From Bacteroides clarus YIT 12056 (GTDB lineage: Bacteria; Bacteroidota; Bacteroidia; Bacteroidales; Bacteroidaceae), in the NCBI RefSeq assembly GCF_900129655.1, contig NZ_FQWK01000006.1, positions 310,001 through 374,000 of the forward strand: a stretch of 64,000 bases of DNA. Direction: 5' to 3'. Of this stretch, positions 27,420-36,991 are shown piece by piece. The position numbers were made by a program, and so were the translations under genes. Position 1 is the first letter of the stretch; the number at the start of each line of letters is the position of its first letter. Below the pieces are notes generated by a model. It saw only the letters and a list, made by a program, of their open reading frames with translations. It did no database searches and was not told the origin of the DNA.

Positions 27420-29957
27420 TTAAAATGTCATGTGCAGACTGATTCTAAGCCCGGATTTATCTATATTCGGTAAATCCCGATAAGTTAAACGCCATACATA
27501 ATCCACCCGGAGCACTTTCAAAATGTTCTCTATACCTACTCCGACTTCTACATACGGAGTATGCCCCATGGTAGTGCTTCCTGCCGGAAAGGCGAATAAT
27601 CCTTCACTGAATTCCGGATTGTTTTTGTCACTCAGATTTCCATAAATTCCCCGGCAGGACAACACTTCACGCCATTTCAGTTTTTTCAACAACGGAATGC
27701 GGTTGAAAAGAAAACCGTTCAAGAAGTAAGTCACGTCCCACGAAGCGTATTCATCGTTCATAAATTCCATTGCATTCATCAGCGAGTAAGACTCCGGCTG
27801 AATAGTGTAAGACAGGTTGGCATTGGGAATGATTAGCAGCGGGAAAGGCACTTTATTCCACACCTTGCCTGCTTTCAGTATAACATCCGTATAGCCGAAA
27901 GCCGAAAACCAGAAACGTTTCTGGAAGCCCGCCTCCGTATAATGATAAGCATAATCTCCTCCCAGCACCCCTTTAGCCGCCATGGTATGCGTCAGCGTAA
28001 AGACCGGAGCGTCCAAAGACACCGGAAAACGGTTCCATTGCGTCTGGAAGAATTTTTCGTTAGGGGCATAGCGTAACTTCAGTTCCAGTTCGCTGGTAGA
28101 AATACTTTTTACAAACTCATCTCCGGCATCCTGCTTCACGAAAGGAATAAGACGCGAAGACTCATCTTTCCGCAAACGCGTGGTCAGCTGAAAAGAAAAG
28201 CCCGAATGAAACTCGTTCGTATACGTCAGTTCCGCTTTCCGCTGATAGCCGATACGGTCGTCCTTCTGGCGTTTCAAGGCCAGGAAGACATTATCCTGAC
28301 TGGTATAGAGATAATGTTGCCCGTACTGGTTGACATCGGACAGATAACGAAGTTTCAAGGAGTGAATCGGAAACTCGTTGGCATACTCCTTTTTCTTATG
28401 AAAAGAATATTCCAGTTCCGCCAATCCTTTCACTCGCTCATCACGAAAGCCGTACGCCACATATCCCCTGCCGAACAAATGCGGATTAAGCCAGGCTGTC
28501 GTCATTCCGCCGGCACGCACACGTACTCCTTCCAGCGCATTACCGCTGATGGTGGTATTCATCATGCCGATATAGAACAACGGAGCTTTCTCTTTGGGAG
28601 CCGGGATATAGCCCGTAAACAATACTTTCAGCACTTTCTCCGTCCAATAATAAACCGGATAGCTACGCAATTGCGCCATCATCTTGTCTACGGAAGTCTC
28701 CTTCCTGCTCACTTCCGCAAGCCGGTTGGCGTCCCAGTAGGCATCGGGATGAGCGGAAGCGTCCATACCCTCAATCACTTTCTCGGGCTTTCGGAATACC
28801 TGTAAAGCATCGGCGGCGGGTTCGTAGGCATAGTCCTGATAATAGACATCCCGCTTGGCATAGATACCGTCGCTGTTATCCACCAATTTGAACTCCGTCG
28901 TGATACTTTCATTCATAAGCTGCCTTGTACCGTCCTCAGCACGGTCAAAATTCTGTTCTATCTTCATGTAGTCCACAAAGTTCAGATTGATTTTCTGAGG
29001 AAAGTTCATCACGACGCGACGCACGAAATACGTACTGTCCAGCATGACGTACAGATGTCCCGTAAAGCCGAACGACTCGGAATTGAAGGGCACGAAAGTC
29101 AGGTCTACGCAAGGCTTCCCGGCAACGGTCAGCGTATCCATCAGGTAATACTTGTAGAACGAAGGCCCCATAGAGGATAGCGGACTGACGAACTTATTGG
29201 TAAACAGCGTTATATTGTTCCGGTAAATATCCACATCCGTCATGGTGACGCTGATAGCCTGCTCCATACCTTGCTGTGACAGCATTTCGTCCACTCCCGC
29301 CTGCCGCCGCGCCTTTACCCATTGCTTTTCGCTATGGGGCGACTTACGGTAATAATCCGTGGCCAGCAGCTCACGGTTGGACACCGCCAATACGGGTTTT
29401 CCGGTAACGGTGGAGGTATCTACATAATCGGTCAGGAACTTAAACTTACGGTACAGCCACTTCTGTTGCTTCACGCTATCGAAGTTGTTGATGGCAAATG
29501 TCATTTTTTCATAACGCTCGCGCTGCCAGAAGTCGCGCTCATCCGGAGAATAATCGTCCTTATGCTCTATCATCTTCCGCACAAACTCCACAGCCGGGTT
29601 ATCCTTCTTTTTGTAGCGCTCGCGCTTCGGCTTCACCAACACCTCGTTCAGCGCGTAAGTGGCAGGAGCGAGCGCAACTTTTATACGCTCCCCGCGTGCC
29701 GGATGAATCAACCGGGTGTATTCATTGTATCCCACAGCCGAGATTACCAGCCGTGCTTCCGGGCGATAGGTCTTGAAAGAAAATACTCCCCTGTCATCAG
29801 TCATTCCCCCCTCTGTGGTTCCTTTCAGATAGACCGAGGTATACGGCAACGGTTCCCGCGTCAGCGAATCAGTGACAACACCTTGCACCACATATTGCGC
29901 CCTCAAGGGAACCGCAATTATCTGCATCAGCAGAAATACCCTAATAAACAACCTCAT
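27420..29957 (-). CDS. DUF5686 outer-membrane protein with carboxypeptidase-like regulatory domain
   Basis: Large exported protein of 845 residues. A signal peptide (about 1-20) precedes a CarboxypepD_reg-like beta domain (about 22-105, [27 protein letters not shown]). The remainder fits DUF5686, a Bacteroidetes family rich in beta strands and ending in an aromatic residue (LRISLHMTF), as expected of an outer-membrane barrel. Function is unknown; the family resembles TonB-receptor architecture without the plug. It is divergent from the aspartate antiporter, with a -7 box at 29984-29991. Confidence 0.85.
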   Translation of the reverse strand: MRLFIRVFLLMQIIAVPLRAQYVVQGVVTDSLTREPLPYTSVYLKGTTEGGMTDDRGVFSFKTYRPEARLVISAVGYNEYTRLIHPARGERIKVALAPATYALNEVLVKPKRERYKKKDNPAVEFVRKMIEHKDDYSPDERDFWQRERYEKMTFAINNFDSVKQQKWLYRKFKFLTDYVDTSTVTGKPVLAVSNRELLATDYYRKSPHSEKQWVKARRQAGVDEMLSQQGMEQAISVTMTDVDIYRNNITLFTNKFVSPLSSMGPSFYKYYLMDTLTVAGKPCVDLTFVPFNSESFGFTGHLYVMLDSTYFVRRVVMNFPQKINLNFVDYMKIEQNFDRAEDGTRQLMNESITTEFKLVDNSDGIYAKRDVYYQDYAYEPAADALQVFRKPEKVIEGMDASAHPDAYWDANRLAEVSRKETSVDKMMAQLRSYPVYYWTEKVLKVLFTGYIPAPKEKAPLFYIGMMNTTISGNALEGVRVRAGGMTTAWLNPHLFGRGYVAYGFRDERVKGLAELEYSFHKKKEYANEFPIHSLKLRYLSDVNQYGQHYLYTSQDNVFLALKRQKDDRIGYQRKAELTYTNEFHSGFSFQLTTRLRKDESSRLIPFVKQDAGDEFVKSISTSELELKLRYAPNEKFFQTQWNRFPVSLDAPVFTLTHTMAAKGVLGGDYAYHYTEAGFQKRFWFSAFGYTDVILKAGKVWNKVPFPLLIIPNANLSYTIQPESYSLMNAMEFMNDEYASWDVTYFLNGFLFNRIPLLKKLKWREVLSCRGIYGNLSDKNNPEFSEGLFAFPAGSTTMGHTPYVEVGVGIENILKVLRVDYVWRLTYRDLPNIDKSGLRISLHMTF

Positions 29958-29983
29958 ACCTTACCTATCTATCATTCAGTGCG

Positions 29984-29991
29984 CAAAGGTA
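29984..29991 (-). promoter_or_regulatory. Promoter -7 box for the DUF5686 gene
   Basis: Minus-strand TACCTTTG, 27 nt before the ATG at 29957. Confidence 0.45.
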
Positions 29992-30135
29992 CGGAAGAAA
30001 ACTTTTTCTAAAAGTTCGGTTTTACGGAATAAATGTTCTAAAAAACCACTTTTATTCAAAACACTTCCCGTTAAAACCCGTTGTATAGCAAAAACGACTT
30101 GCAAAAGACGTACAAACAGACCTAAATACTTAATT

Positions 30136-31830
30136 ATGGAATGGATTTTCAATCAACTCAGGGAACGTCCCGAATTAGCCATTTTCCTCACCATCTTCCT
30201 GGGGTTCTGGCTGGGCAGGCTGCGCATCGGCAAGTTCACTTTAGGAACCGTCACCAGCGTGCTGTTGGTAGGCGTAGTGGTAGGCCAGCTGGATATTGCC
30301 GTACCCGGCCCGATCAAGTCGGTATTTTTCTTGCTGTTCCTGTTTGCCGTAGGCTACAAGGTAGGCCCGCAGTTTTTCCGCGGACTGAAGAAAGACGGAT
30401 TGCCGCAAGTGGCCTTTGCAGTGCTGATGTGCGTATCCGTTCTGGGAGTGACCTGGCTGCTTGCCTTGCTCATGGGATATAACATGGGAGAAGCGGCGGG
30501 GCTGCTTGCCGGCTCGCAAACCATATCCGCCGTCATCGGCGTAGCGGAAGATACAATGGCCAATATGGGGCTGGACGAAGCTCAACGGCAGAGTTACGTC
30601 AACATCATTCCGGTGTCTTATGCCGTAACCTACATTTTCGGTACCGCCGGCTCGGCCTGGGTGCTGTCGTCCATCGGACCGAAAATGCTGGGCGGGCTGG
30701 ATAAGGTAAAAGCCGCCTGCAAGGATTTGGAAGCCCGCATGGGTAACTCCCAGGCAGACGAGCCCGGCTTCATGCATGCCGCGCGCCCCGTCACTTTCCG
30801 CGCCTACCGCATCGAAAACGAATGGTTCAAAAACGGGAAAAGGGTCATAGACCTCGAAGTATACTTCCAGCAACAGGACAAGCGTCTGTTTGTGGAACGA
30901 ATACGCAAGGCGGGCACTATCTGCGAAGTCAGTCCCAACGTGCAACTGGAGATAGGAGATGAAGTCGTACTGAGCGGACGCCGGGAGTACGTCATCGGTG
31001 AAGAGGACTGGATAGGGCCTGAAATACAAGACCAGCAATTACTGGACTTCCCTGCCGAAAGACTGCCCGTCATGATAACCAAAAAGACTTTTGCCGGAAA
31101 AACCGTTTCGGCAATCCGCGGTGAGAAGTTCATGCACGGCGTCAGCATCCGCAGCATCAAGCGTGCGGGCATCGATATCCCCGTCATGGCACAGACCACA
31201 GTAGATGCCGGCGACGTGGTAGAAGTAGTGGGAACCAGACAGGAAGTGGAAGCCGCCGCCAGACGTTTGGGTTATATAGACCGTCCTACCAACCAAACAG
31301 ATATGATTCTCGTAGGGCTCGGCATTCTTGCAGGCGGACTGTTCGGCGCATTGTCCGTTCACATCGGCGGAGTGCCAATCAGCCTGAGCACCAGCGGCGG
31401 AGCATTGATAGCGGGGTTGGTCTTCGGTTGGCTGCGCAGCAAGCACCCCACTTTCGGACGCATTCCCGAACCCTCGCAATGGGTACTGAATAATGTGGGG
31501 CTGAATATGTTTATCGCCGTAGTAGGTATATCGGCAGGTCCCAGTTTCGTACAGGGGTTCCATGACGTAGGCATCAGCCTGTTCCTTGTGGGCGCGGCAG
31601 CCACCACTCTCCCCTTGATTATCGGACTGTTGCTGGCAAGGTATCTGTTCAAGTTTCACCCTGCCATCGCGCTGGGGTGTTGTGCAGGCGCAAGAACTAC
31701 CACGGCGGCCCTCGGAGCCATACAAGATGCCGTAGAGAGTGAAACGCCCGCACTGGGTTATACAGTGACGTATGCAGTAGGCAACACCTTGCTGATTATA
31801 TGGGGAGTGGTTATCGTCCTACTGATTTAA
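30136..31830 (+). CDS. Aspartate:alanine antiporter family transporter (AspT/YidE type)
   Basis: Inner-membrane exchanger of 564 residues. Five or six hydrophobic segments (about 15-170) are followed by two RCK_C/TrkA_C modules (about 200-290 and 295-375) and a second membrane half (about 385-560), the AspT layout. Repeated GxxxGxxx[11 protein letters not shown] motifs occur in both halves. I start at the ATG at 30136 ([15 protein letters not shown]), because the upstream extension is basic, lacks family similarity and crosses the divergent promoter. Aspartate 4-decarboxylase lies 538 nt downstream on the same strand, which strongly suggests exchange of aspartate for alanine. Confidence 0.87.
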   Translation: MEWIFNQLRERPELAIFLTIFLGFWLGRLRIGKFTLGTVTSVLLVGVVVGQLDIAVPGPIKSVFFLLFLFAVGYKVGPQFFRGLKKDGLPQVAFAVLMCVSVLGVTWLLALLMGYNMGEAAGLLAGSQTISAVIGVAEDTMANMGLDEAQRQSYVNIIPVSYAVTYIFGTAGSAWVLSSIGPKMLGGLDKVKAACKDLEARMGNSQADEPGFMHAARPVTFRAYRIENEWFKNGKRVIDLEVYFQQQDKRLFVERIRKAGTICEVSPNVQLEIGDEVVLSGRREYVIGEEDWIGPEIQDQQLLDFPAERLPVMITKKTFAGKTVSAIRGEKFMHGVSIRSIKRAGIDIPVMAQTTVDAGDVVEVVGTRQEVEAAARRLGYIDRPTNQTDMILVGLGILAGGLFGALSVHIGGVPISLSTSGGALIAGLVFGWLRSKHPTFGRIPEPSQWVLNNVGLNMFIAVVGISAGPSFVQGFHDVGISLFLVGAAATTLPLIIGLLLARYLFKFHPAIALGCCAGARTTTAALGAIQDAVESETPALGYTVTYAVGNTLLIIWGVVIVLLI

Positions 31831-31892
31831 CGTGTCAAAGCGCTATGAATCAATGGCCTGCAATTAGGATACTGATCTGCAAAACAATGCAA

Positions 31893-32010
31893 TCTTATCT
31901 TACAACGGCTGTTGTAAGATAACTTCACAGCTGTTGTATGATAATTCAACAGCCGTCGTAAGAAAACAACCCGGCTGTTGTACGAATAGTTTTCAGTTAT
32001 TGCATGAATT
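31893..32010. repeat. Degenerate ~22-bp repeat array (GGCTGTTGTAAGATAA type)
   Basis: About five units such as GGCTGTTGTAAGATAACTTCA, each centred on an AACAGC/GCTGTT half-palindrome. The first forms an 11-bp stem (31896-31906 with 31911-31921) that could also end antiporter transcription. Confidence 0.7.
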
Positions 32011-32030
32011 ATTCTCAGCGTAAGTATTAG

Positions 32031-32178
32031 TGAATAAATAAATGTCCTCAGCATTCTGCGCCCTGTAAGGGCAAAAGATAATATTCAAAGATTTTGCCCC
32101 TACAGGGCGCAATGTTAGCCATATTCACATTCCCGGGGTGTTACCCCGGGCTGCATGATAAAAGGCTTTCAGCCTTAG
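32031..32178. repeat. Nested palindromic repeat, copy B
   Basis: Second copy of the element at 985-1432. The inner stem (GCGCCCTGTAAGGGC with GCCCCTACAGGGCGC) and the right half (TTCCCGGGGTGTTACCCCGG, then AAAGGCTTTCAGCCTTAG) are kept. The left outer arm is missing and its place is taken by other repeats. Confidence 0.8.
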
Positions 32179-32199
32179 GAATGACAGACGTGCAACAAT

Positions 32200-32362
32200 T
32201 TATCGGAACAAAGAGAGCTGATTTTCGAAACAAAGAGAACTGACTTTCAGAACAAAGAGAACTGATTTTCAGAACAAAAAGAGCTGACTTTCAGAACAAA
32301 GAGAGCTTCTTATCAGAATAAAAAGAACTTATTTTCAGAATAAAGAAAACTTAAAAACTTCA
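32200..32362. repeat. Seven-unit ~22-bp repeat array upstream of aspD
   Basis: Consecutive units of GAACAAAGAGAACTGATTTTC type (22-23 nt), increasingly diverged toward the aspartate decarboxylase ATG at 32369. They fill the whole leader of that gene, so any promoter lies within or before them. Confidence 0.8.
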
Positions 32363-32368
32363 GATTAT

Positions 32369-33988
32369 ATGGATACAAAACTTTTAGAAAAAAAGATGGA
32401 GAATATCAGCCCCTTCGAGCTGAAAAACCGTCTTATCGACATGGCAGATGAAAGTCTGAAAAAAACAGCCCGTACCATGTTGAACGCCGGGCGCGGTAAT
32501 CCTAACTGGATTGCAACCACTCCACGCGAGGCCTTTTTCCTCTTGGGAAAGTTCGGGCTGGAAGAATGCCGTCACGTCATGTTCCTTCCCGAAGGTATTG
32601 CCGGCATCCCCGAAAAACAAGGCATTGCCTCTCGTTTCGAGCAATTCCTCAAAAGCAACACCTATCAGCCCGGAGCCAAATTACTGGAACAAACCTACAA
32701 CTATATGCTGATGCAGCATGCCGTCGACCCGGACAGCCTTGTTCACGAATGGGCGGAGAGTGTCATAGGCGACCAATATCCTGTACCCGACCGTATCCTA
32801 AGATTCACCGAAATGCTGGTATGCGACTACCTGAATCAGGAAATGTGCGACAACCGTCCGCCACGCGGAGCTTTCGACCTGTTTGCCACCGAAGGCGGAA
32901 CAGCCGCCATGTGCTATATCTTCGATTCCCTGCAAGAGAATTTCCTACTGAACAAAGGTGACGGCATCGCCCTCATGGTTCCCGCCTTTACACCTTATAT
33001 AGAGATTCCCCAGCTGAACCGCTACCGGTTTAAGGTGACCGAACTGCATGCCAACCGCATGAGCCAAGACGGGCTGCACCTGTGGCAATACAGCGACGAG
33101 GATATTGACAGGCTGAAAAATCCGGCGATAAAGGCATTGTTCGTCACCAATCCGAGCAACCCGCCCAGCTATACGCTCAGTCCCGAAACAATGGCGCGCA
33201 TCGTAACCATCGTAAAGGAAGACAATCCCAACCTGATGATTATTACGGACGATGTGTACGGCACCTTCAGCCCGCATTTCCGTTCCTTCATGGCAGAAAT
33301 TCCGTACAACACGCTTTGCGTGTATTCTTTCTCCAAGTATTTCGGAGCCACCGGCTGGCGCAACGCCGTCATAGCGTTGCACGAGTACAATGTATTCGAC
33401 AGGCAGATATCCCGATTGCCGAAAGAGAAGCGCGAAGCACTCAATCACCGTTATGCCACACTGACCCTGCATCCCGAAAAGTTGAAGTTCATTGACCGCA
33501 TGGTAGCGGACAGCCGTCAGGTAGCCTTGAACCATACGGCAGGGCTTTCATTGCCGCAACAGATGCAGATGAGTTTATTCGCCGCTTTCGCCTTGCTGGA
33601 CAAGGAGAACAAATACAAGCAGAAGATGCAGGAAATCATCCGGCGCCGTTTGCAGACTCTTTGGGACAATACCGGATTTACATTAGTGGAAGACCCCTTA
33701 CGGGTGGGCTACTATACGGAAATCGACATGCTGGTCTGGGCCAAAAAGTTCTATGGAGACAAGTTCGTGGAATACCTCAAAAAGACGTACAGTCCGCTGA
33801 ACGTAGTATTCCGCCTTGCTCAAGAAACCTCTTTGGTACTTCTGAACGGCGGCGGCTTCGACGGACCTGAATGGAGCGTGCGCGCTTCCCTTGCCAATCT
33901 GAATGAGAACGATTACGTCACAATCGGCCAAGGCATCAAGCGGATATTGGATGAGTACGCAAAAGAATGGGAGAAAAATCTTATTTAA
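32369..33988 (+). CDS. aspD: Aspartate 4-decarboxylase (bifunctional with aspartate transaminase activity)
   Basis: PLP enzyme releasing CO2 from aspartate to give alanine. The 539-residue protein starts MDTKLLEKKMENISPFELK and has the AspD block MLNAGRGNPNW, the PLP-binding segment ITDDVYGTF and the lysine K323 in YSFSKYFGATGWRN. Length matches AspD rather than ordinary class I aminotransferases (about 400). Paired with the AspT-type antiporter it forms a decarboxylation cycle that consumes a cytoplasmic proton and exports alanine, generating proton motive force or acid tolerance. The gene end lies in a 32-bp inverted repeat shared with the convergent kinase gene. Confidence 0.9.
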   Translation: MDTKLLEKKMENISPFELKNRLIDMADESLKKTARTMLNAGRGNPNWIATTPREAFFLLGKFGLEECRHVMFLPEGIAGIPEKQGIASRFEQFLKSNTYQPGAKLLEQTYNYMLMQHAVDPDSLVHEWAESVIGDQYPVPDRILRFTEMLVCDYLNQEMCDNRPPRGAFDLFATEGGTAAMCYIFDSLQENFLLNKGDGIALMVPAFTPYIEIPQLNRYRFKVTELHANRMSQDGLHLWQYSDEDIDRLKNPAIKALFVTNPSNPPSYTLSPETMARIVTIVKEDNPNLMIITDDVYGTFSPHFRSFMAEIPYNTLCVYSFSKYFGATGWRNAVIALHEYNVFDRQISRLPKEKREALNHRYATLTLHPEKLKFIDRMVADSRQVALNHTAGLSLPQQMQMSLFAAFALLDKENKYKQKMQEIIRRRLQTLWDNTGFTLVEDPLRVGYYTEIDMLVWAKKFYGDKFVEYLKKTYSPLNVVFRLAQETSLVLLNGGGFDGPEWSVRASLANLNENDYVTIGQGIKRILDEYAKEWEKNLI

Positions 33989-34081
33989 TTGAGAATTGAG
34001 AATTAAAAATTAAAAAATACTATGCAGCATGACAGCGCAGCCATTTCTCAATTTTTAATTCTCAATTCTCAATTAAATAAG
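33980..34081. repeat. Perfect 32-bp inverted repeat spanning two convergent gene ends
   Basis: 33980-34011 is the exact reverse complement of 34050-34081, built on ATTTAATTGAGAATTGAGAA. The repeat includes the last codons and stop codons of aspD on one strand and of the kinase gene on the other. It may act as a bidirectional terminator. Confidence 0.8.
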
Positions 34082-35382
34082 ATTCGGAAGCGGGTCAATC
34101 CATCATTGTACGTGCGCAGGGAGAATGTACAACCATGGCGGCTCAGCACTTCCCTGATAAACACCAGGCCAATCCCCTGCCCGTTCGGCTTGGTGGAGAA
34201 GAAGGGACTGAAGAGTTTAGCTTCGGTCTCTTTGCTGATTCCGGGACCATTGTCAACGATTTCTATGAAAGCGGGGGCAGTGGTCCTTACCGTTATTTCA
34301 CCTTGCTTGCCTGCCGCTTCGCCGGCGCCCTCTATACTTTCGGCAGCATTCTTGATGATATTTACCAAAACCTGCTCGAACAGTGAAGCATCCAGACGAA
34401 CCTGTCCTACTTCAGGGTCGCATTCCAAGCGAAGAATAATGTTACGGTCGTTGCACATTCCTTCCATGAAACGCTTGCACATGGATACCAATTCATTCAG
34501 CTGAACCGGCGCCACCGTAGGCTCGGGAATCTTCACCACATCTGCAAAGCGGGTAATGAAGCGGCTCATAGAAAAACAGCGTTCCGTACATACACGCATT
34601 ACATCGCAAATGTCATCCATGCCTTCTTCCGTAGAGAGTGCCTGTTCCACCGTATCCAAAGTAGAGGTAATGCCGGCCGTGGTATTGTTCACTTCGTGGG
34701 CAATCATGCGAATAACTTTTTCGTATGCGCGTTTTTCCGCTTTCATCACTTCGTCCGTCATACGTTCTATCAGAAAGAAAGGATGTTTGAATCCTCGGTC
34801 GATAAACGAGGAATGGGTACACTTATAAATATTCGAATCGTTCAGCCGCACTACGGAAGTTGCTTCTTTAGGAATGGATGCCAGCTCTTCCGCCAAAGGC
34901 GAATCAATCTTCTCCAGTTTCTTGTTCTGCGCTTCTTCCAACCGAACGCCCAGCATTTTCACGGCCATCGGATTGAGCTGCGATACCTCACCGTCCAGCG
35001 TCATAATGATAACGCCCATAGGCGATGCCTGAATCAGCAAATCAAGAAAATGGTTCTGCTCGCGCATACGCAGACGCTCGTTCTTAAGTTGCTCCATCAT
35101 ACGGTTGAAGACGTTCACGATACGGTCGGCCTCATACTGTCCCACCTGACTGAGCCGACTGCTGAAATCCTGTTCGCGCAACAACTCCATACCGCTTCCT
35201 ATCGTGTCCATCGGCTTGACAATCTTACGGTAGAACACCACCAGATAGATAAGTATAAACGCGATGATGCCCTCCACAACATATAGATGAGCGGTTTGCA
35301 TTTTGCCTGCCAAGTATATCAACGCTCCACCCAGCCCGAACAAAAACAATACAAGAATAAAAAAGTAAAATTTAATACGCAC
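34069..35382 (-). CDS. NtrB-like sensor histidine kinase
   Basis: Partner of the NtrC-type regulator just upstream. The 437 residues include two adjacent N-terminal membrane helices (about 5-50), a HAMP linker (about 52-105), a PAS domain (about 115-215, DLLIQASPMGVIIMTLDGEV), an H-box MIAHEVNNTTAGI and an ATPase domain with NIIKNAAESIEG, VDNGPGIS and GQGIGLVFI. The almost absent periplasmic loop suggests sensing in the membrane or cytoplasm. Its C-terminus (RILFN) lies in the inverted repeat shared with aspD. Confidence 0.9.
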   Translation of the reverse strand: MRIKFYFFILVLFLFGLGGALIYLAGKMQTAHLYVVEGIIAFILIYLVVFYRKIVKPMDTIGSGMELLREQDFSSRLSQVGQYEADRIVNVFNRMMEQLKNERLRMREQNHFLDLLIQASPMGVIIMTLDGEVSQLNPMAVKMLGVRLEEAQNKKLEKIDSPLAEELASIPKEATSVVRLNDSNIYKCTHSSFIDRGFKHPFFLIERMTDEVMKAEKRAYEKVIRMIAHEVNNTTAGITSTLDTVEQALSTEEGMDDICDVMRVCTERCFSMSRFITRFADVVKIPEPTVAPVQLNELVSMCKRFMEGMCNDRNIILRLECDPEVGQVRLDASLFEQVLVNIIKNAAESIEGAGEAAGKQGEITVRTTAPAFIEIVDNGPGISKETEAKLFSPFFSTKPNGQGIGLVFIREVLSRHGCTFSLRTYNDGLTRFRILFN

Positions 35383-35390
35383 GTAAGTAA

Positions 35391-35529
35391 GAGATTAGGG
35401 GTTAGGGATTAGGGATTAGGGATTAGCGATTAGGGATTAGAGGTTGACAGTCAGCGATTAACTGTTAGGATTTAAACGAATAAACACTTATCGCTAATCA
35501 CTAACCGCTAATCACTAATCACTAACCGC
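35391..35529. repeat. Heptamer array (ATTAGGG/CRCTAAY) in inverted orientation
   Basis: On the left about seven ATTAGGG-like 7-mers (35391-35443), on the right about five inverted CGCTAAT/CACTAAC 7-mers (35490-35529). The last codons of the NtrC-type regulator (AVSD and stop) are made of this repeat. It fills the 132-nt gap before the kinase gene. Confidence 0.8.
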
Positions 35530-36873
35530 TATTTTATATTTTTCCAACCGCCTGTACAGTGCGGCTCTGCTGATGCCCAACGCCAATGCAACCTGGCTGA
35601 GATTACCTTTATGCTGTTCCAAAGCCTGCAGGATAGTCTGCCGCTCTATTTCGTCCAGCGTCATGCCGGCAAAGGACGTACCCTCGGCGGCTTTTACAGG
35701 TTCGTCATGGCGTTGATATTGCGATTCAAAATCAGAGGCGTCCAAAGTCTGTTTTCCGCTGACAAGAATGGTACGTTCCACCAGATTTTTCAATTCACGG
35801 ATATTACCCGAATAAGGCAGGCGGGAAAGGAAGTTCAGCGCGTCCGCCGAAAATTCGGTACGCGGCAAACCGTTTACGGCAGCCTGACGATCGGCAAAGT
35901 GGCGTGCCAACAGAGGAATATCCTCACGGCGTTCGCGCAAGGCGGGCAGTTTTACGGTTATCAGATTGATACGGTAGAAAAGGTCTTCACGGAATGTACG
36001 CTCGGAAACCATTTTGCGCAAATCGGCATTGGTGGCGGAGACTACACGTACATCCACTTTGCGCGGACGGCTGTCGCCCAGCACTTCAAATGTCTGGTCT
36101 TGAAGTACACGCAACAGTTTAACCTGACAGGACAAATCCAAATCACCTATTTCATCCAGAAAGATAGTACCTTTGTTGGCCAACTCAAAACGACCTATAC
36201 GGTCGGCGCTCGCATCGGTAAAAGCGCCTTTCTTATGACCGAACATCTCGCTCTCGAACAAACTCTGCGAAATACCGCCGAGATTGACTTTCACGAAAGG
36301 CTGTTTGGTGCGCTGGCTGTTGATGTGGATGGCCTCGGCTATCAGCTCCTTACCTGTACCGCTCTCACCGGTAATGAGTACGGAAGCGTTGGTACGGGCT
36401 ATGCGGGCCACGGTATTCAGCACCTCCATCAACCCTTGTGATTTCCCTATGATGTGGCTACGGTTCAAACCTTCCGCCTGCTCCTCCGGCACGTCCTTCG
36501 GAGCGGCGCTCAATTCCAAAGCGGTTTCGATACGCTGCAAAAGAGCGGCATTGTTCCACGGCTTGGTAATAAAGTCGAAAGCGCCCGCCTGCATACCCTG
36601 TACGGCAAGTTGGATGCTTCCCCATGCCGTCATCAGTATAACGGGTACGTCGGGACGGAACACCTTTACCTGTTTCAATAGCGTAAGTCCCTCTTCGCCG
36701 GTAGTGGAGAGCGTAAAGTTCATATCCATCAATATCAGTGCGGGAGATTCCGCACGAACCATATCCATTGCTTCACGGGGACCCGGAGCTGTTTTTACCT
36801 CATAACCGGCACGCTTCAACATAAAACTGAGCGAAGAACGTACGGCACTATCATCATCGACTATCAGTATCAT
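35515..36873 (-). CDS. NtrC-family sigma-54-dependent response regulator
   Basis: Activator of sigma-54 promoters, 452 residues. The receiver (1-120) has DDD at 6-8 and the phosphoacceptor in LILMDMNFT. The AAA+ domain (about 145-370) has Walker A GESGTGKE, the sigma-54 contact loop GAFTDA and Walker B GTIFLDEIGDL. The C-terminal Fis-type helix-turn-helix ends in LSQVALALGISRAALYRRLEKYKI. The contact loop reads GAFTDA, not the usual GAFTGA. It lies between tolC and the kinase gene on the same strand, and a sigma-54 promoter with a palindromic site precedes tolC, so it probably controls its own operon. A -7 box at 36897-36904 may add a separate promoter. Confidence 0.92.
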   Translation of the reverse strand: MILIVDDDSAVRSSLSFMLKRAGYEVKTAPGPREAMDMVRAESPALILMDMNFTLSTTGEEGLTLLKQVKVFRPDVPVILMTAWGSIQLAVQGMQAGAFDFITKPWNNAALLQRIETALELSAAPKDVPEEQAEGLNRSHIIGKSQGLMEVLNTVARIARTNASVLITGESGTGKELIAEAIHINSQRTKQPFVKVNLGGISQSLFESEMFGHKKGAFTDASADRIGRFELANKGTIFLDEIGDLDLSCQVKLLRVLQDQTFEVLGDSRPRKVDVRVVSATNADLRKMVSERTFREDLFYRINLITVKLPALRERREDIPLLARHFADRQAAVNGLPRTEFSADALNFLSRLPYSGNIRELKNLVERTILVSGKQTLDASDFESQYQRHDEPVKAAEGTSFAGMTLDEIERQTILQALEQHKGNLSQVALALGISRAALYRRLEKYKIAVSD

Positions 36874-36991
36874 AGCATTTTGTAGTTAGTTGCTTGCAAA
36901 AGTAAGTTTTTTCACCACAGCTCATACAGATTTGCACTATTTTTTTGTTTTTTCCCTTATAATCGTACAATTCGGTATGGTTTGACCTGAA

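Noticed and set aside
29872..30135. 88-codon N-terminal extension of the antiporter
   Set aside because: It is basic, lacks family similarity and crosses the divergent DUF5686 start and promoter.
35391..35529. Telomere-like ATTAGGG repeats as a replicon end
   Set aside because: They are internal, short, flanked by an operon and inverted, so they are not a chromosome end.
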